Notes under the pieces: model-generated
Database searches by the model: none
What the model was told of the DNA's origin: nothing
The model's input: only the letters and a program-made list of their open reading frames with translations
Program-made: the position numbers and the translations under genes
Shown here: piece after piece, positions 1-11,288 of the stretch
Position numbering within the stretch: position 1 is the stretch's first letter
Layout: each line of letters begins with the position of its first letter
NCBI GenBank assembly: GCA_030762175.1
Contig: CM060835.1
Span: 84,222,001 to 84,286,000, forward strand
Reading direction: 5' to 3'
Source of the DNA: Metallyticus violacea
Lineage: Eukaryota > Arthropoda > Insecta > Mantodea > Metallyticidae
Length of the DNA: 64,000 bases

Positions 1-401
1 TGAGTGTGTAATATTTTTGCATATTTTACAATTATATTTTCATTGAACATTGTCATATTGCCAAAATGAGATGTCTTATAGAAAAATGGAATGCATTTTT
101 TTTATTCTGTGCACCAAAATTAGTAAAAGTCACATATTTTTAATTATACTGCAGAAAAAAACGTTTCATTTGTAACCTTGTCTTATTGTTTTTCTTCAGC
201 TCTTTGGCACATAATCTCCTTCAAATGTAGCATTTAATATTCTAACTAATAAAATCAAAATATTCTCATTTAAACTCCATGCCTTCCACAATTCCCCAGG
301 TCACTTGCTCTTACACTTTACATATTTTTATCAAGCTATCTAAATGCATGATATAATGTTAATCCTCCAGTGGCCATATATTTTTATCAATCAAGCGATC
401 T
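1..401. other. No gene or repeat recognised
   Basis: AT-rich sequence upstream of the first SINE copy. It is probably intron of PUS7, because PUS7 exons follow on the + strand and its earlier exons must lie to the left of the window. No coding signal, splice-flanked conserved peptide or repeat end was seen. Confidence 0.4.
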
Positions 402-653
402 ACTGCCATAGTGGCCAACATTGTTTAGGCAGACTCATGAATACAAGGTCTGGGATTCAATTCCTGCCAGAATTGTCCTCCCTTACAGGTTTTTTCCAGT
501 TTTCCTCAATCATAAATCACAAATGCCAGAGAGGTACCCTAAACTTAGGCCTGGAACATTATTTTCCTTAAAAATAAAGGTTCTTTCCCAATCTATTTCC
601 ATCTCGTGTATAACCAGTTTCTACCACATGTGATGCTTCAGCAGTAAAAACAG
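402..653 (+). repeat. tRNA-derived SINE (family SINE-1), degenerate copy
   Basis: Matches the family seen more clearly at 36952-37230. It has a tRNA-like head with a box A remnant (GTGGCC at 411) and box B remnant (GGGATTCAATTCC near 451), then the shared body with the CCAGTTTTCCTCA and AGGCCTGGAACA segments. It ends in the family 3' segment containing GCTTCAGCAGTAAAAACAG. Divergence from the better copies shows it is old. Confidence 0.8.
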
Positions 654-699
654 ATCTTAACATTATTTTAAAATCAAATGACCTTCTCCTAAGAGATTT

Positions 700-3245
700 C
701 TAAAATACCTGTATTAATCTTCTTCTCTTACACTATTTTCCCTTTCTTTCCCTTTATCCATTTTCTTCTCTAAAGCTTATTGCTTTACTGTCATTGCTCT
801 TGCTGCTTGATGTATTTTCAGACTCATATTTTCTCCCCATTCTTTTTTTTTTTACTTTCATGAGGCATTTATATCCCCATTTTTCAATCAAAAACTTTTC
901 CCTTTCCTGCTGTTCCATTATTTGCCTCCAATGCCTCATTTCTCTTACAACTCTTCCCTTTGCATTCCTGCACTTTCATCATACCATCCCTCTTATTAAC
1001 TGAATATTCTTTCACCCTTATTTTTGCTCTTTCCATCTTCACAATTTTCTCTAGGCTGATAATGACTTCCTCACTTCTATTTCTTTTAATAGCTTCTCTG
1101 TTCATATTTCCCTAATCTTCCTGTCTATATCCCTAGTCTTTTAAGATATATTTCTAATTCATCATCCTTCATTTATATTTTTGAATTTAAATAGCTTCTC
1201 TGTTCATATTTCCCTAATCTTCCTGTCTATATCCCTAGTCTTTTAAGATATATTTCTAATTCATCATCCTTCATTTATATTTTTGAATTTTTACTCCTCT
1301 CTGGTCCAGAATTTCTATATATCTCTTCCCCATGCATTCTGCAATTTAGACTGTACTGGAAAATTACTAGTTAAACACACAATATTCAACATTTTAAAAT
1401 TGATGAGATACACATCTGGTTCTACTGTACTGTAATAATACTGACCATTTTTATTTACAAATGTAAACTCTCCTATGTCATCTTCCCCTTTTTCACTATT
1501 ACATAGCATTGAATTCAACTTCTCACAAAATTTTATCAGCTTCATACCTTTCTTATTACATATTTTATCTTACTGACTTTTTTTTTCATATCCTTTACTT
1601 CTCTTGTATTGCTATCTAGATCCATTATCTTAATTTGCTTTTCTATACTCTTGCATTAAAATCTTCGATAAACTCTTAATATATATGCCTATTTTGTAAC
1701 TACTTTACACCTTGCCTTAGTTTCTTAAATAAATTTGGATCATAAAATTCCAATAACTATGGTGGGTATATACTACTGCAACACACACTTTTTCACTTTC
1801 CCACATACCACTTAAAACACCAGTATTAAGGATAACATGTAACATGAAATGATAGCAATGCATGTAATATAACTAATTATTATAGTAATGGAGCATGTAA
1901 TAAATAAAGAAGATTAAAAAAAACATTTGAAACACACCACAACTCTAAATTTTCACCTAATTCATTGCACGCTTTCACATTGACTTTGAAACCTTTTTAA
2001 CAAAAACCTATTCCACCTAATGCACTCCTTTTTCTCTTCAACTAGAATATCTTTTGCCAGCCAAGTCTTAATCACACCTACCACATTTGGTTAACTTCAA
2101 AACTTGCATAATTTCTTCACTCTTCAGTCTTTCAAGTTACCCTTCTATATTCCAAAATATAACCCTCAGTGATTATCCCAAAACTAATCCTTTTCTATCT
2201 ACCCTAAACTGCTTCAATTTGACCCTACTCCTATTAGCAACTGATCTCTCTCGCTCTCTGTCCTTCCGTGCATGATGCTTCCTCCAATGACAATACAATA
2301 CTGAGCCCTTCATTCCTCAATTCCCAAGCTGCTCTAAAGGCCATTCTATATATATCTTCAATCAACTCTTTAACTGGAAATATCTCTTGGTTAGTGATAT
2401 ATATACCTCTCCTCTCTTCTACTCCATCTTCCTCCCTACTGCCTGCCCTTGGAATTGCTCTTCTTTCTTCATTCTCTGATGACATATCTGTCTCTCTCCT
2501 GCTTGCAACACACATCTCATATTTAGCTAACAAATATTCTGTTTCCTATAATTTATCCACTAATCTAAACCTCAAACAAAAACTTCTCTTCTGGCTCTTA
2601 TTTTCTTCAGCTGTTGTAATAACAAATTTCATATTTCTCTTCGTTTCTTCCTTGTTCCACGAATTTCATCTCTTTTAACTGTTTCTGTTTTAATAGAGGT
2701 ATCCATTTTATTTTCATAGTAGCAAGCTGAACTATAATTGGTTTTGGGTTTGAATCTTTTTTGCCGACTCTAAAAACAAATTATTTCCCATTCTTCCAGT
2801 TGTAAATTCAACTTATCTTGAAAAATCTCTTCAATTTTCTCCCATGTTTGTTTCCCTTTCATTTCTTTAACTCTTTACAAAATGACCCTCTCTGATTGCA
2901 TTCTGCCAGTCCTCTATTCACTTCTTCGAATTCTCCTAATAATGACTTAATTTCCTCAAATTTGCTACTTATTTTTTTCTCATTTCACTTATCCATTCCT
3001 TTTAAATTCACCATGACTTCAGTAATGCACTTCAGCATATCTAAAATTTAATTTGTTTCTGGACCAAAATTGAGTTTTACTCCTCCAATTAATAACAGCA
3101 CCATTAACACCAATGCATACCATGACATCATGCTTGTCTGCTCATGCAATCTTCCACCATCAAATAAAATTAATCCAATTCTATTAAAAAGACCAATTCT
3201 GGCCCTAAACACTTCCAGCTGGATTCCCATCTTTATCTTTTTGTG
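700..3245 (-). mobile_element. LINE remnant (family LINE-1, copy a), 5' part
   Basis: The minus-strand 5' end (about 3236 down to 3048) encodes a peptide with an RARIG block and the motif LLLIGGVKLNFGP. This is homologous to the start of the copy at 43280-48840 (RSRIG, then LLLIGGVEMNLDP) and to the copy at 22945-27240 (VELNPGP). Below 3048 only interrupted, charged, ORF1-like minus-strand frames remain, and I could not identify an endonuclease or reverse transcriptase domain. The right boundary abuts a Tc1-like fragment. The left boundary is an estimate. Confidence 0.5.
1089..1290. repeat. Exact 102-bp tandem duplication
   Basis: The stretch 1089-1190 is followed immediately by a second copy at 1191-1290, identical as read by eye. 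It lies inside the decayed LINE copy. Perfect identity inside diverged sequence means either a very recent duplication or an assembly artefact. Confidence 0.9.
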
Positions 3246-3249
3246 AGTG

Positions 3250-3985
3250 TGTATGAACACACCTGTTCCCAACCACCTCTTATCAGCATCTCCCCACAAT
3301 CCCTTCTTGCACTAACCACATTTTGTAGTCTAGGGGGATTGAAATCAGAACTAGCTGATGGCTAATTAGTAGTGTGTATGTGAAAGGGAGTATCTTAACC
3401 TCCAACTATGTTGTGTCATCCTTGCTTATGAGCTGAGCCAGAATCTTGCTGGAAGCTCCAAGATTCATTGTCATAATTAGATTGGTTCAACATCATCACC
3501 AGGGTCCAGGATACTTTCCATGCTCGGCTTTTAAAGCTTTTTTCACAAGAAGGAAGTCTGGCAAAACCCGTATAGCTCACCTCTCATCAAACCATAAAAG
3601 CATAACTGAAAGGGGAGGAGGGGGTCTCTCATAAATTTTTTGAGAGCTTGAAGAATATACCGTGTCAGTTGGTGATTAAAATCTCTTCAATGGTGAACAG
3701 TTTGTCAATGAAGAAAATCCTATGATGCACGTTGTTGCCATACAGCTGCAGGAATACTCTCGATTTTCAGTTTCCTGCTTCTCCAGTTGTGGGATCAGGA
3801 AATAAACCTGTACACACTAAGTCCAAGATCATTAAACTCGGTAGTTCAGGGTAGCGAAAAATTAATCTCCCATACCATAAATAACTTTGGAATTTTTGTG
3901 GATGCACGCCACTACCGATTTTAACAGCTACTGTTTTTATTGTGTAAGGTTGACCAACTCTCAGGCGATCTTTCACTTTGCTAGA
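3250..3985 (-). pseudogene. Tc1/mariner-like transposase remnant
   Basis: Reading the minus strand, 3480-3430 encodes ESWSFQQDSGSAHK, the DDE-region block (…FQQDSAPAHKA…) shared by Tc1/mariner-like transposases. A PSAS.DFNP-like block follows downstream, corresponding to the W-P-x-x-SPDLNP segment. The N-terminal part may be the frame at 3976-3767. Stops and frame changes show it is dead. The same subfamily appears on the + strand near 9100. Confidence 0.6.
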
Positions 3986-4450
3986 CTCAGTTAATCTTTG
4001 GATTATTCAATACACAAACTTTTTGCAGGAGTTTTAGGGTCTGCAAAATTGTAAAATTTTTCCAATCTTATGGCTATTCGATTTTCGTATTCCGCACTCC
4101 ATTATAACAAGAAGATACACACTTTCTTTTCACAATTGAATACACAATCTTTAGGAACAAGCTTCAGCACAAGCATGGTTTATGTCCTTGACAACCAGCT
4201 ATATGACGTAACCCAAATGTTTGTGACAATATTTATGACTTCAGTAGATATATAATGTTTTCTATGGGTTTCGTACAAAGTAAAATTTTCAATTAACACA
4301 GTTATAAAAGTAAATATGCCTTAAGTGTATAAATCAGTCTTGTGTAAAAAGTACAGTAATGTAAGTAAACATTGTCCCATAATGTTTTGTTTTGGTTTCC
4401 TCCTTGTTTTAAATTGTGCACTTTTGGGTATAGATAAAAATGTGGAACTA
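3986..4450. other. No feature recognised
   Basis: AT-rich spacer between two DNA-transposon remnants. It presumably lies in a PUS7 intron. Confidence 0.4.
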
Positions 4451-5692
4451 TACAGGGTGTATGTAAATTGGTATTAAATATTTTAGGGACATGTTCCTAA
4501 CAGCTGAACATTAAAACATCTGTATAAGCATGGGCCTGAAAAAGCCTTGATTTCAAATTTATATGACTATTGCTAACAAACCAGATAATACAAGTGATAA
4601 ATAACATAAGTTACTAAAATTGTTCAAAGTGGCCTCCTCCCACTTATAATATGTCCACAGCCTGCATTCCATGCTTTGGCATAATTAGTTAAAAATTTCT
4701 GATGTGATTTGTATTTGCTCAAATTCATTGGATTCAAATCTGGTGATCAAGCAGGCCATTCAGCGAATCCCTCTAGACAATCCATGTTTGCAGAAAGTAG
4801 TTATTTAGTAATAATGAGCTATCCAACTAAAGTGAACTGGAGCACCATCGTATATAAACCACATTCTTCTGGTGATGTTCAGAGATATAATATCAATTAA
4901 ATAGTGCAACTCATTGCTAAGAAACTGCAGATAAATAACATTCTTTTTGTGGAAAGAAATTGAGATTAAGAGAAGATTATGGCCGATTCTAGGCCAAATG
5001 TTAAGACTGAATTTTTGTTAGTTTGTCCTGTCACACATAATTCAGGTTTTCATAGGCTCAGATGTGATTTATGACATTTAAAAGACTACTGTATGTGAAA
5101 AGCCAGCTTCATCATTAAACAAGGTAAATGCTAATAAATGAATTAACATGGCACATTGCTATAGAGTGCATTAGCAGAACTTTCATTGTGAATAAATTCC
5201 CTGCACCTTGAATGTGATACAAGTATAGAAAAAATATTTAAAATGGTCTTGGAGCTAATTCCTTTCCTTAATGCAATTTTTCTTGGAAGATCTAATGGGT
5301 TATTGCCTACTTTACAAAGAACTCAGTCCTCAAGCTCGCAATTTCATACCTCTCTTTGTCTACCAGCTTCCAAAATCCTCCTCTCAAATGAGCTTGTCTT
5401 TTGAAGCATTGGTGGGTTTGTTAGAATAACACAAAGTAGCTGCTTGTTAGAATACTTTTTTGCATAAAGTTCACGTGCTTCTAATGCATTCCCATTTGCA
5501 AGACTATGTGTAGTGTAGTACATTTTCAGCAAACAAAGACGTGTGATTGCAAAATAAAAGCATTTGAGTTAGCTACTCTTCAGGAATACAGAAAAACCTG
5601 TAACTCTGAAATGAAGGCTTTTAAGGTTTGTGTTTACATAGATTTTTTTAAAATGTGTAAAATATCTGGCACCAATTTTTATTCACTCTATA
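4451..5692 (-). mobile_element. Tc1/mariner-superfamily transposon with decayed transposase
   Basis: The left end TACAGGGTGTATGTAAATTGG (4451) and the reverse complement of 5671-5692 match at roughly 16 of 22 positions, so they look like degenerate terminal inverted repeats, with TA next to both ends. The minus strand encodes an N-terminal helix-turn-helix-like block at 5532-5344, of the type with GNALEARELYAKKYSNK and later a TSSFERR segment. Further down it encodes YDGAPVHFS, then in another frame EWPA and SPDLNPM, which are DDE-domain landmarks. Several stops and frameshifts are present. It is about 1.24 kb long and ends about 85 bp before a PUS7 exon. Confidence 0.75.
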
Positions 5693-5779
5693 AATAAAAT
5701 TTATTGTATTTGTCAGATTGAAGTGGCTATAGAGTGGTATGTTTTACAGTTACAGTTAATTGTTTATTTTATGTTTCAG

Positions 5780-6125
5780 ATTCCTCGCAACACAAGATTG
5801 CTATATTTGCACTCATACCAGAGTTTGGTGTGGAACATAATAGTATCACGTCGTGTGAAAGAATTTGGACTGAAGCCTTTGGCAGGAGACCTGGTACTGG
5901 TAGAAGATGTAGCAGAGGTAGTTGACCAAGAGGGGACATTAATGTTTACAGATGATTTTCCCAAACGTCCTCGCAAGCTTGCAAAGAAAGAAGCAAGAGA
6001 GGAAGCTCGAAAAAGGAAAGAAGCAGAAGCTGCTGCTGCAGCAGCCAAAGCACAAGAAAAGAAAGAAAAGAAGGAAAGCACTGAAAGAGAAAAAACAGAA
6101 GAAAATGAAGATAAGGACACAAAAG
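5780..6125 (+). CDS. PUS7: PUS7 internal exon (TruD-family pseudouridine synthase)
   Basis: PUS7 converts uridine to pseudouridine in tRNA and mRNA. The exon follows a TTTCAG acceptor and ends at AAAAG before GTAACA, and it starts in phase 0. It opens with IPRNTRLLYLHSYQSLVWN, the conserved motif of the C-terminal half of the TruD domain. Next comes KEFGLKPLAGDLVLVED. After about residue 50 of the exon it becomes a lysine-, glutamate- and alanine-rich segment with an A6 run, EKKEKKES and a basic PKRPRKLAKKEAREEARKR stretch. That charged segment continues into the next exon and looks like a long insertion in the domain relative to vertebrate PUS7. Earlier exons, with the catalytic aspartate, should lie left of the window. 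The exon joins phase 1 to 10967. Confidence 0.95.
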
Positions 6126-6227
6126 GTAACAAGTTTACAGTAATTACAATAGTAGTTCAGGCAGGCAGAGATTTGCATATTTCAATTTCTTAGGCTTAAG
6201 CTTCAGCATTTTCATCTTTATAGGTTA

Positions 6228-6502
6228 GTACTCTTTTTTTTTTTTCCTCCCCTTCTGAGATATTACATGCAGTGAACGCTGGTGATGCATGAAACAAAAT
6301 GATATATTGGGAAAGGATTTTTGTTTTTTAAGGAAGGAAATGTTCCAGGCCTAGGTTTATGGTATTTCTCTGGATTAGCTATATATGAGGACTGAAGAAA
6401 ACCTGGAATAAACCTCAGTCATGGAAGACAGGTAGGAATCGAGCTCCAGCCCTCCCACTCATAAGTCTGCACCTTAATGACCTTGGCCATCCATGGTGGT
6501 AT
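6228..6502 (-). repeat. SINE-1 copy, reverse orientation
   Basis: Read on the minus strand it starts with CCACCATGGATGGCCAAGG (box A region, about 6485-6500). It continues through the GCAGACTTATGAGTGGGAGG-like head and ends in the family 3' segment and an A-rich tail (T run at 6234-6246). It is moderately diverged. It lies in the PUS7 intron about 100 bp after the exon ending at 6125. Confidence 0.85.
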
Positions 6503-7779
6503 TTGATTTATGTCTAACCCATTTACATCATATTTAAATACCTTTTCCCAATCACAGAAATCAGGTTTAAATAGCTCTGAAGCATTGTAGAAAGCTTGTT
6601 CATATGAAATATTCATAAAAAATAAATTCATGAAGATATTTTACTCAAATTTTGCATGCAAATCAACAACACTAGGGGACTTACTTTTTCTATATCTAAT
6701 AGAGTGATTTAGTTTAGTACACCTAAGCAGCCCGGCAAATGAAGAACAACCCCACACTTTTTGCACTACTACATAGTTCACTTCATTGTAGCATACTGTG
6801 ATATTTTAAAGGAAAATGAGCCCAATTTCTGGCAAGCAGACTCAAAGGTATAGATAGAGCTAGCAGGTCAACCTAGAACAGAGTACTCGTGAATTTCTCC
6901 TGGGTTGTTTGTCCTTTCTTCCTTCCTGCATTTATTATGTACTGTTAAGTGTTTGGAGGAAAGAAAATGAAAATCTTTATTGTCCTTTTAATTCAAACAT
7001 AATAGATATTAGCTGGCCTATTTAATACTCCCTGATATAAAACTGCTAGGCTAAATATTTCCAAAAAAGAATACTATCTCTCTCACTCCATGATTCAACA
7101 GAAACTGATGAAGAAATGGGGATTCCAGACACCATCTGATTCTCTATTTGTCATTGTTAACACAAGTGACATCTCTGGTCAAATAGTGCATGTGTGTCTA
7201 TGGAGCAAAGCAGCAATATGAGCTCAGCACTTAAATGGAACATTTTTCCTATATTTTCTTTGATAATATCTTATTTAGGCAACATCTGATGTTCTTTTTT
7301 CTGAAGTTTAGGCATACCCTTATTTTTGTGAAAGTCTAAACTTTCTGTTCTCATTCATGCATATTTCCTAGTACTTAAAGTAAACAAAGAGAAACAGTGA
7401 TAAGAGGATTCCAAGTTGCAGCAAGTTTTTTTCCAATGTCCTTTCTTGCCTGATTTTTATATCGTTAGCTATTGAGTTCCTCAGAGCCTCGTTTCTACAT
7501 CATTTGCCAGTTCTTGGGATGTACAGGAAAGCCTTAAGTTGAAAATCAAGATTAGAAGGAATTTTTAAGATCTTGCATATACATTAGACATATTTTTTTT
7601 TTTCAGAATATATTGATGTGAGGTGCTTTTTGTAACTGATTTTTTAACAAAATGAGCTTATGCATCAGAGTTGGTTCAGGTGCATAATCAGTGAGCCACA
7701 CGATTATGTCCTGTAATGATAAAACAGTATACTTAAGAGAGGTGTTCTGTAAAGACAGACTGAAACTGTAAAAACTTTA
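6503..7779. other. Intronic sequence, nothing recognised
   Basis: PUS7 intron. I found no coding signature or repeat end that I could assign. Confidence 0.5.
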
Positions 7780-8800
7780 CAATAAAAATCAATTTTTCCT
7801 CTTGAATGTCACCATTAAGAGCTATGCACTATCTTTTCATCTAGTTTTGGAAGACGTCCTAAAATCCATTTTTGATATGCACTACAAAATTGCTTCTAAA
7901 GCCATCACTGCATCATTTTCAGAGTTGAATCATCATTCTTTAGGTCCTTTTTGGCATTTGGAAACCAAAAAGTTGCACAGAGCGAGATCAGAGATAGAGA
8001 ATAGTAGAGATGCCTTTCTTGACTAAAAATGTGTAACAGCTGTCACCACATGATGTTGAGTATTGTCATGGTTAAGTTTCCACTTGTCAACAAATTTCCT
8101 CCATTTTTTAGGAATATAGTCTCTAATCAGTTGGTGAAGGACACATTTGTAGTATTCTGCATTGTTTGATTTCTTGAGACTTGATGTATATGCACTATGC
8201 CACAATCAAAAAATGTGATCACTAAAGTCTTATTTCAGATTTCTGGATGTTTCCTTTTTTGGGGTGAAATTGTCCCTTTTGAACCCATTCCGTCTTTTGT
8301 CTCTTCAGTTCAGGATTATAATGGTAAATATAAGTTGATTCATGAGCATCAGCAGTGATAATGGTTTTCCATCAAACTTCTCCTTCATCTTTGTTGCACT
8401 TTTTCCAAAGGTTGCAAACTCAACTTGGTACTCTTTTTTGAATAGGAGTCAGCAGTATGGAAATCAAGCTAGTTCACTTGTAACATGTTCATATGGTCCT
8501 TTAAAATGGTGTAAGCACTTCCAACTGATATGTCCAGCATTTTTGCAAGTTCTGTATGGTCCTCACACATGATTGCAGCAGCAGTGTTGCCTGCAACTTT
8601 GCTAAGAATGGTGGTGGGCTCTCTTCTATTAAAGACTTTATGCCAATAAGAATATGCAGCACGAAACATTGTAGACTCACCATAAGCTTGCAAAGATTAA
8701 GAGATTCTTCAATAGAACACAAATCTTGATTGCATAATATTGTTCTCACATTTTGCCATAATACCAAGTTCAAGACACCGCTGATGAAGAATGGTTGAGT
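7780..8800 (-). pseudogene. mariner transposase remnant
   Basis: The minus strand at 8693-8469 encodes AYGESTMFRAAYSYWHKVF, followed by MLDISVGSAYTIL. This is the paired-type helix-turn-helix region of mariner transposases (AYG...S...YKWYKRF and later VGIS.GS...IL). Downstream minus frames retain a FWFPNAKKDLK block, equivalent to the C-terminal W-FP-LKK-L region, near 7960. Stops and frameshifts interrupt it repeatedly. The terminal repeats were not located with certainty. Confidence 0.7.
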
Positions 8801-8849
8801 TTAGAAAAACATAGCACCTGGCGGTAGTCAAAGTTCCTTAATAGTATAA

Positions 8850-9310
8850 AAATCAGTTGACAGATGGTAGATCATGTTTTTTTGGTACTCCAAAAAATAG
8901 TCTCTGTGTTTATTACACAACCTCATATGTACCATATATACACTTAAAAGTTTTTATTATATTTAATGTGCTTTTTACAAGGTGTATTTATGTATATTTT
9001 AGCGCACAAAGCACCAATCAATCCTGGCCATCACACAATAAGTATGCCCATTATTTGTATCCAATAGATTCCAATGGGACTGCTTTGCTCAATAATAAAC
9101 ACTGCAGCTTTGTGCAGGATTCAGCATCAGCCCACAAAGCAAAGAGCACCCAGGAGTGGTTTAGGCAAATGTATCAAACTTCATTTCACTAGCTAATTGG
9201 CCTTCCAGTAGTACCATTTGAAACGTTGTGTATTTAATTAAAAGCTCTAACATATTTATGGTACATATGAGGGTTTGCAATAAACACCAAGACTATTTTT
9301 AAAGTACCAA
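8850..9310 (+). pseudogene. Tc1/mariner-like transposase fragment
   Basis: The + strand at 9094-9189 encodes CSFVQDSASAHKAKSTQEWF, the same DDE block as the remnant at 3250-3985 in opposite orientation. LANWPSSS follows just after the stop, matching the W-P-S-x-SPDLNP segment. Only part of the catalytic domain is recognisable. Sequence from 9310 to 9620 could belong to the same or another transposon, but I cannot support that. Confidence 0.6.
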
Positions 9311-10966
9311 AAATACGTGATTTACTATCTCTCGACTGAATTCTTGTACTATACTTGGGCAGTAATCATTGGTCCCAGCCTCAATGAACATATTTTTGGG
9401 TAAACGAATATTCTACTGATTTTCAACTTTTTGAGAACTATAAAAATCTCAGGTGCTAATTTTCCCGTTTTCTGAAGCACTATAACTGCCAAATGATTTA
9501 CATAATCACCCACTCCAAATGCAACAGGTTTGCAAAACACATGCACTCTTCACTCATCAACTCTTGATACCAGCCCCATTACTTTCATAAAAATGTGGTA
9601 AGTGACCTTCAAAGTTGTTTGTACAGTCTATCTCAAAAGTTTATAACAGTATGATGAAAGTAGGTGCGTTACATATGAAAATAATTGAATTTGTGCAAGG
9701 AGTTGTACAGATGATCTTATCTGCAAGCCAGAGTCTATTAACTTAAGGGATCCTTCCTATTGGTTGTTAGTGAGAGTAATTTTGTTTGGGAAAACTCTGT
9801 GATATCTGTCTTTTAAAGAGTCAAAGTGGAAACTCCGAATTCTGTCACATACATACTGAAATCTATTTGTAACTTTCTCAACTGCTCCGAAGACATTAAC
9901 AATAGGATCTTTCAAAGGAAGCCTGCTTCTTCATACTATGTATGCTAAGATGACATATCTTGACTTAGAACATTCATCTCAAAATAAGATAGCCTTATAC
10001 TTCACCTGACCACAAAACACTTGACTTATAGTACTGACTAGAACTGTAGAATACAGAGTGCATTTAAGACCTCAGACTAGTTTATGCTTAAGATGTCCTT
10101 GGCCACAGGATGGGTGCATTTGTGAATGAAGAATGTGCCCTTTCATTAATGGCTGGATGAGAAGCTTGTCAAGTGTGAGGGAGGGCACTTTGAGATGTAT
10201 GTAATTCTATTCTGTAAAACTTCTTATATATTCTGTTAATAAACATTGGTATATGGAGAAATAATTTGCAATTGACCTGCCAGCTAAAATATTTATATCC
10301 ATGTGCATCAACCTCCATTTTCAGTTTATAGCTGTAAAGTTACTAGCTTTGCCCGGTAAAGTCATATTTCTGGTGCATCAATCTCAGTTTTGTCTAGCAG
10401 ACACTTTACTGTGGTAAAACTTTGCTGCTCATCAGTGATAAGTAATGTGAAAAAACTAAGGTTTTGGAGCTTAAAGATTATATGAGTATGTTATAACTTT
10501 GTTATCTATAAATAATTTAGCTTATTGAGAGAATGGCTCATGACAATGGGGATTCATTGGAAGAACTAGATGATGAATCTTTTCAAAGCACTACTGAAAA
10601 ATGAAATGGTGCATTCTGTTTTAGAGTTAGATGTATTGGTGTAATGAATGCCATGCATGCATATGAGAATCTGTTTTCTGGAATGGGAAAATGCAACAGT
10701 AAAGGTTATTTTTCATTAAATGTACAGGAAGTAAGTGATTCAAATCTCATGGAAAATCTTTTTTTATCTTGAAATACCACAGCTGCATAAAGAATGATAA
10801 AAACTGTGGTTGTTGTATATGGGCATTAATTTATTAATATATGATGTTAAATTATAAGGATTGCTTTTTAACATGACATAACAAGCTACAGGAAACCAAT
10901 CTGTTTTTACACAACTGAATGATTTGGAGTGCAATATTTTATCATTGGTTTGCATTTATTCATCAG
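9311..10966. other. Intronic sequence, nothing assigned
   Basis: PUS7 intron leading up to the acceptor at 10966. A short open segment at 10531-10602 begins MAHDNGDSLEELDDESFQS. It resembles the acidic N-terminus of some transposases but is too short to classify. Confidence 0.4.
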
Positions 10967-11288
10967 ATGAAAGCACCAAAGACATCAAGGAGAACACTGA
11001 GGAAGAAAACAAAAAAAAGGCAGAAGATGGTGATACAGAAGATGCTGATGGAGAAGCACAAGAAAAGGACACATCACATTCAGAAGTTGTCGAAGAAAAT
11101 CCCAATCATCGCAAGTCAATTGTGCGTGTAATTACAGAAGCAGAGCTTGACTCTGTGAAAATTGAGGATATTGTGATGCCACTGCCTGGTCATGATATAA
11201 CCCTTCCAGATAATATTATACGCTCATGGTATGAGCATTTGCTGGCTGAGGATGGTCTTACATTTGCAACCATGAAACAAACTGTGAA
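10967..11288 (+). CDS. PUS7: PUS7 internal exon
   Basis: The exon follows the acceptor CATCAG and ends at GTGAA before GTAAGT. It completes the charged insertion begun in the previous exon (KENTEEENKKKAEDGDTEDA and onward). It then returns to conserved TruD-domain sequence: KSIVRVITEAELDSVKIED, VMPLPGHDITLPDN and an SWYEHLLAEDGL helix. The VMPLPG element is a family hallmark near the C-terminal end of the catalytic domain. The phase is 1 in and 2 out, and it joins AA+G to give lysine with the exon at 14211. Together with 5780-6125 the non-conserved insert is on the order of 120 residues, so this orthologue would be clearly longer than the human protein in that loop. Confidence 0.95.

Noticed and set aside
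5776..6178. Antisense open frames rich in Phe/Ser/Leu
   Set aside because: They are complements of the conserved PUS7 exon and its charged insertion.
9349..9546. 65-codon minus frame as part of a transposase
   Set aside because: A few residues resemble transposase sequence, but no diagnostic block could be aligned.
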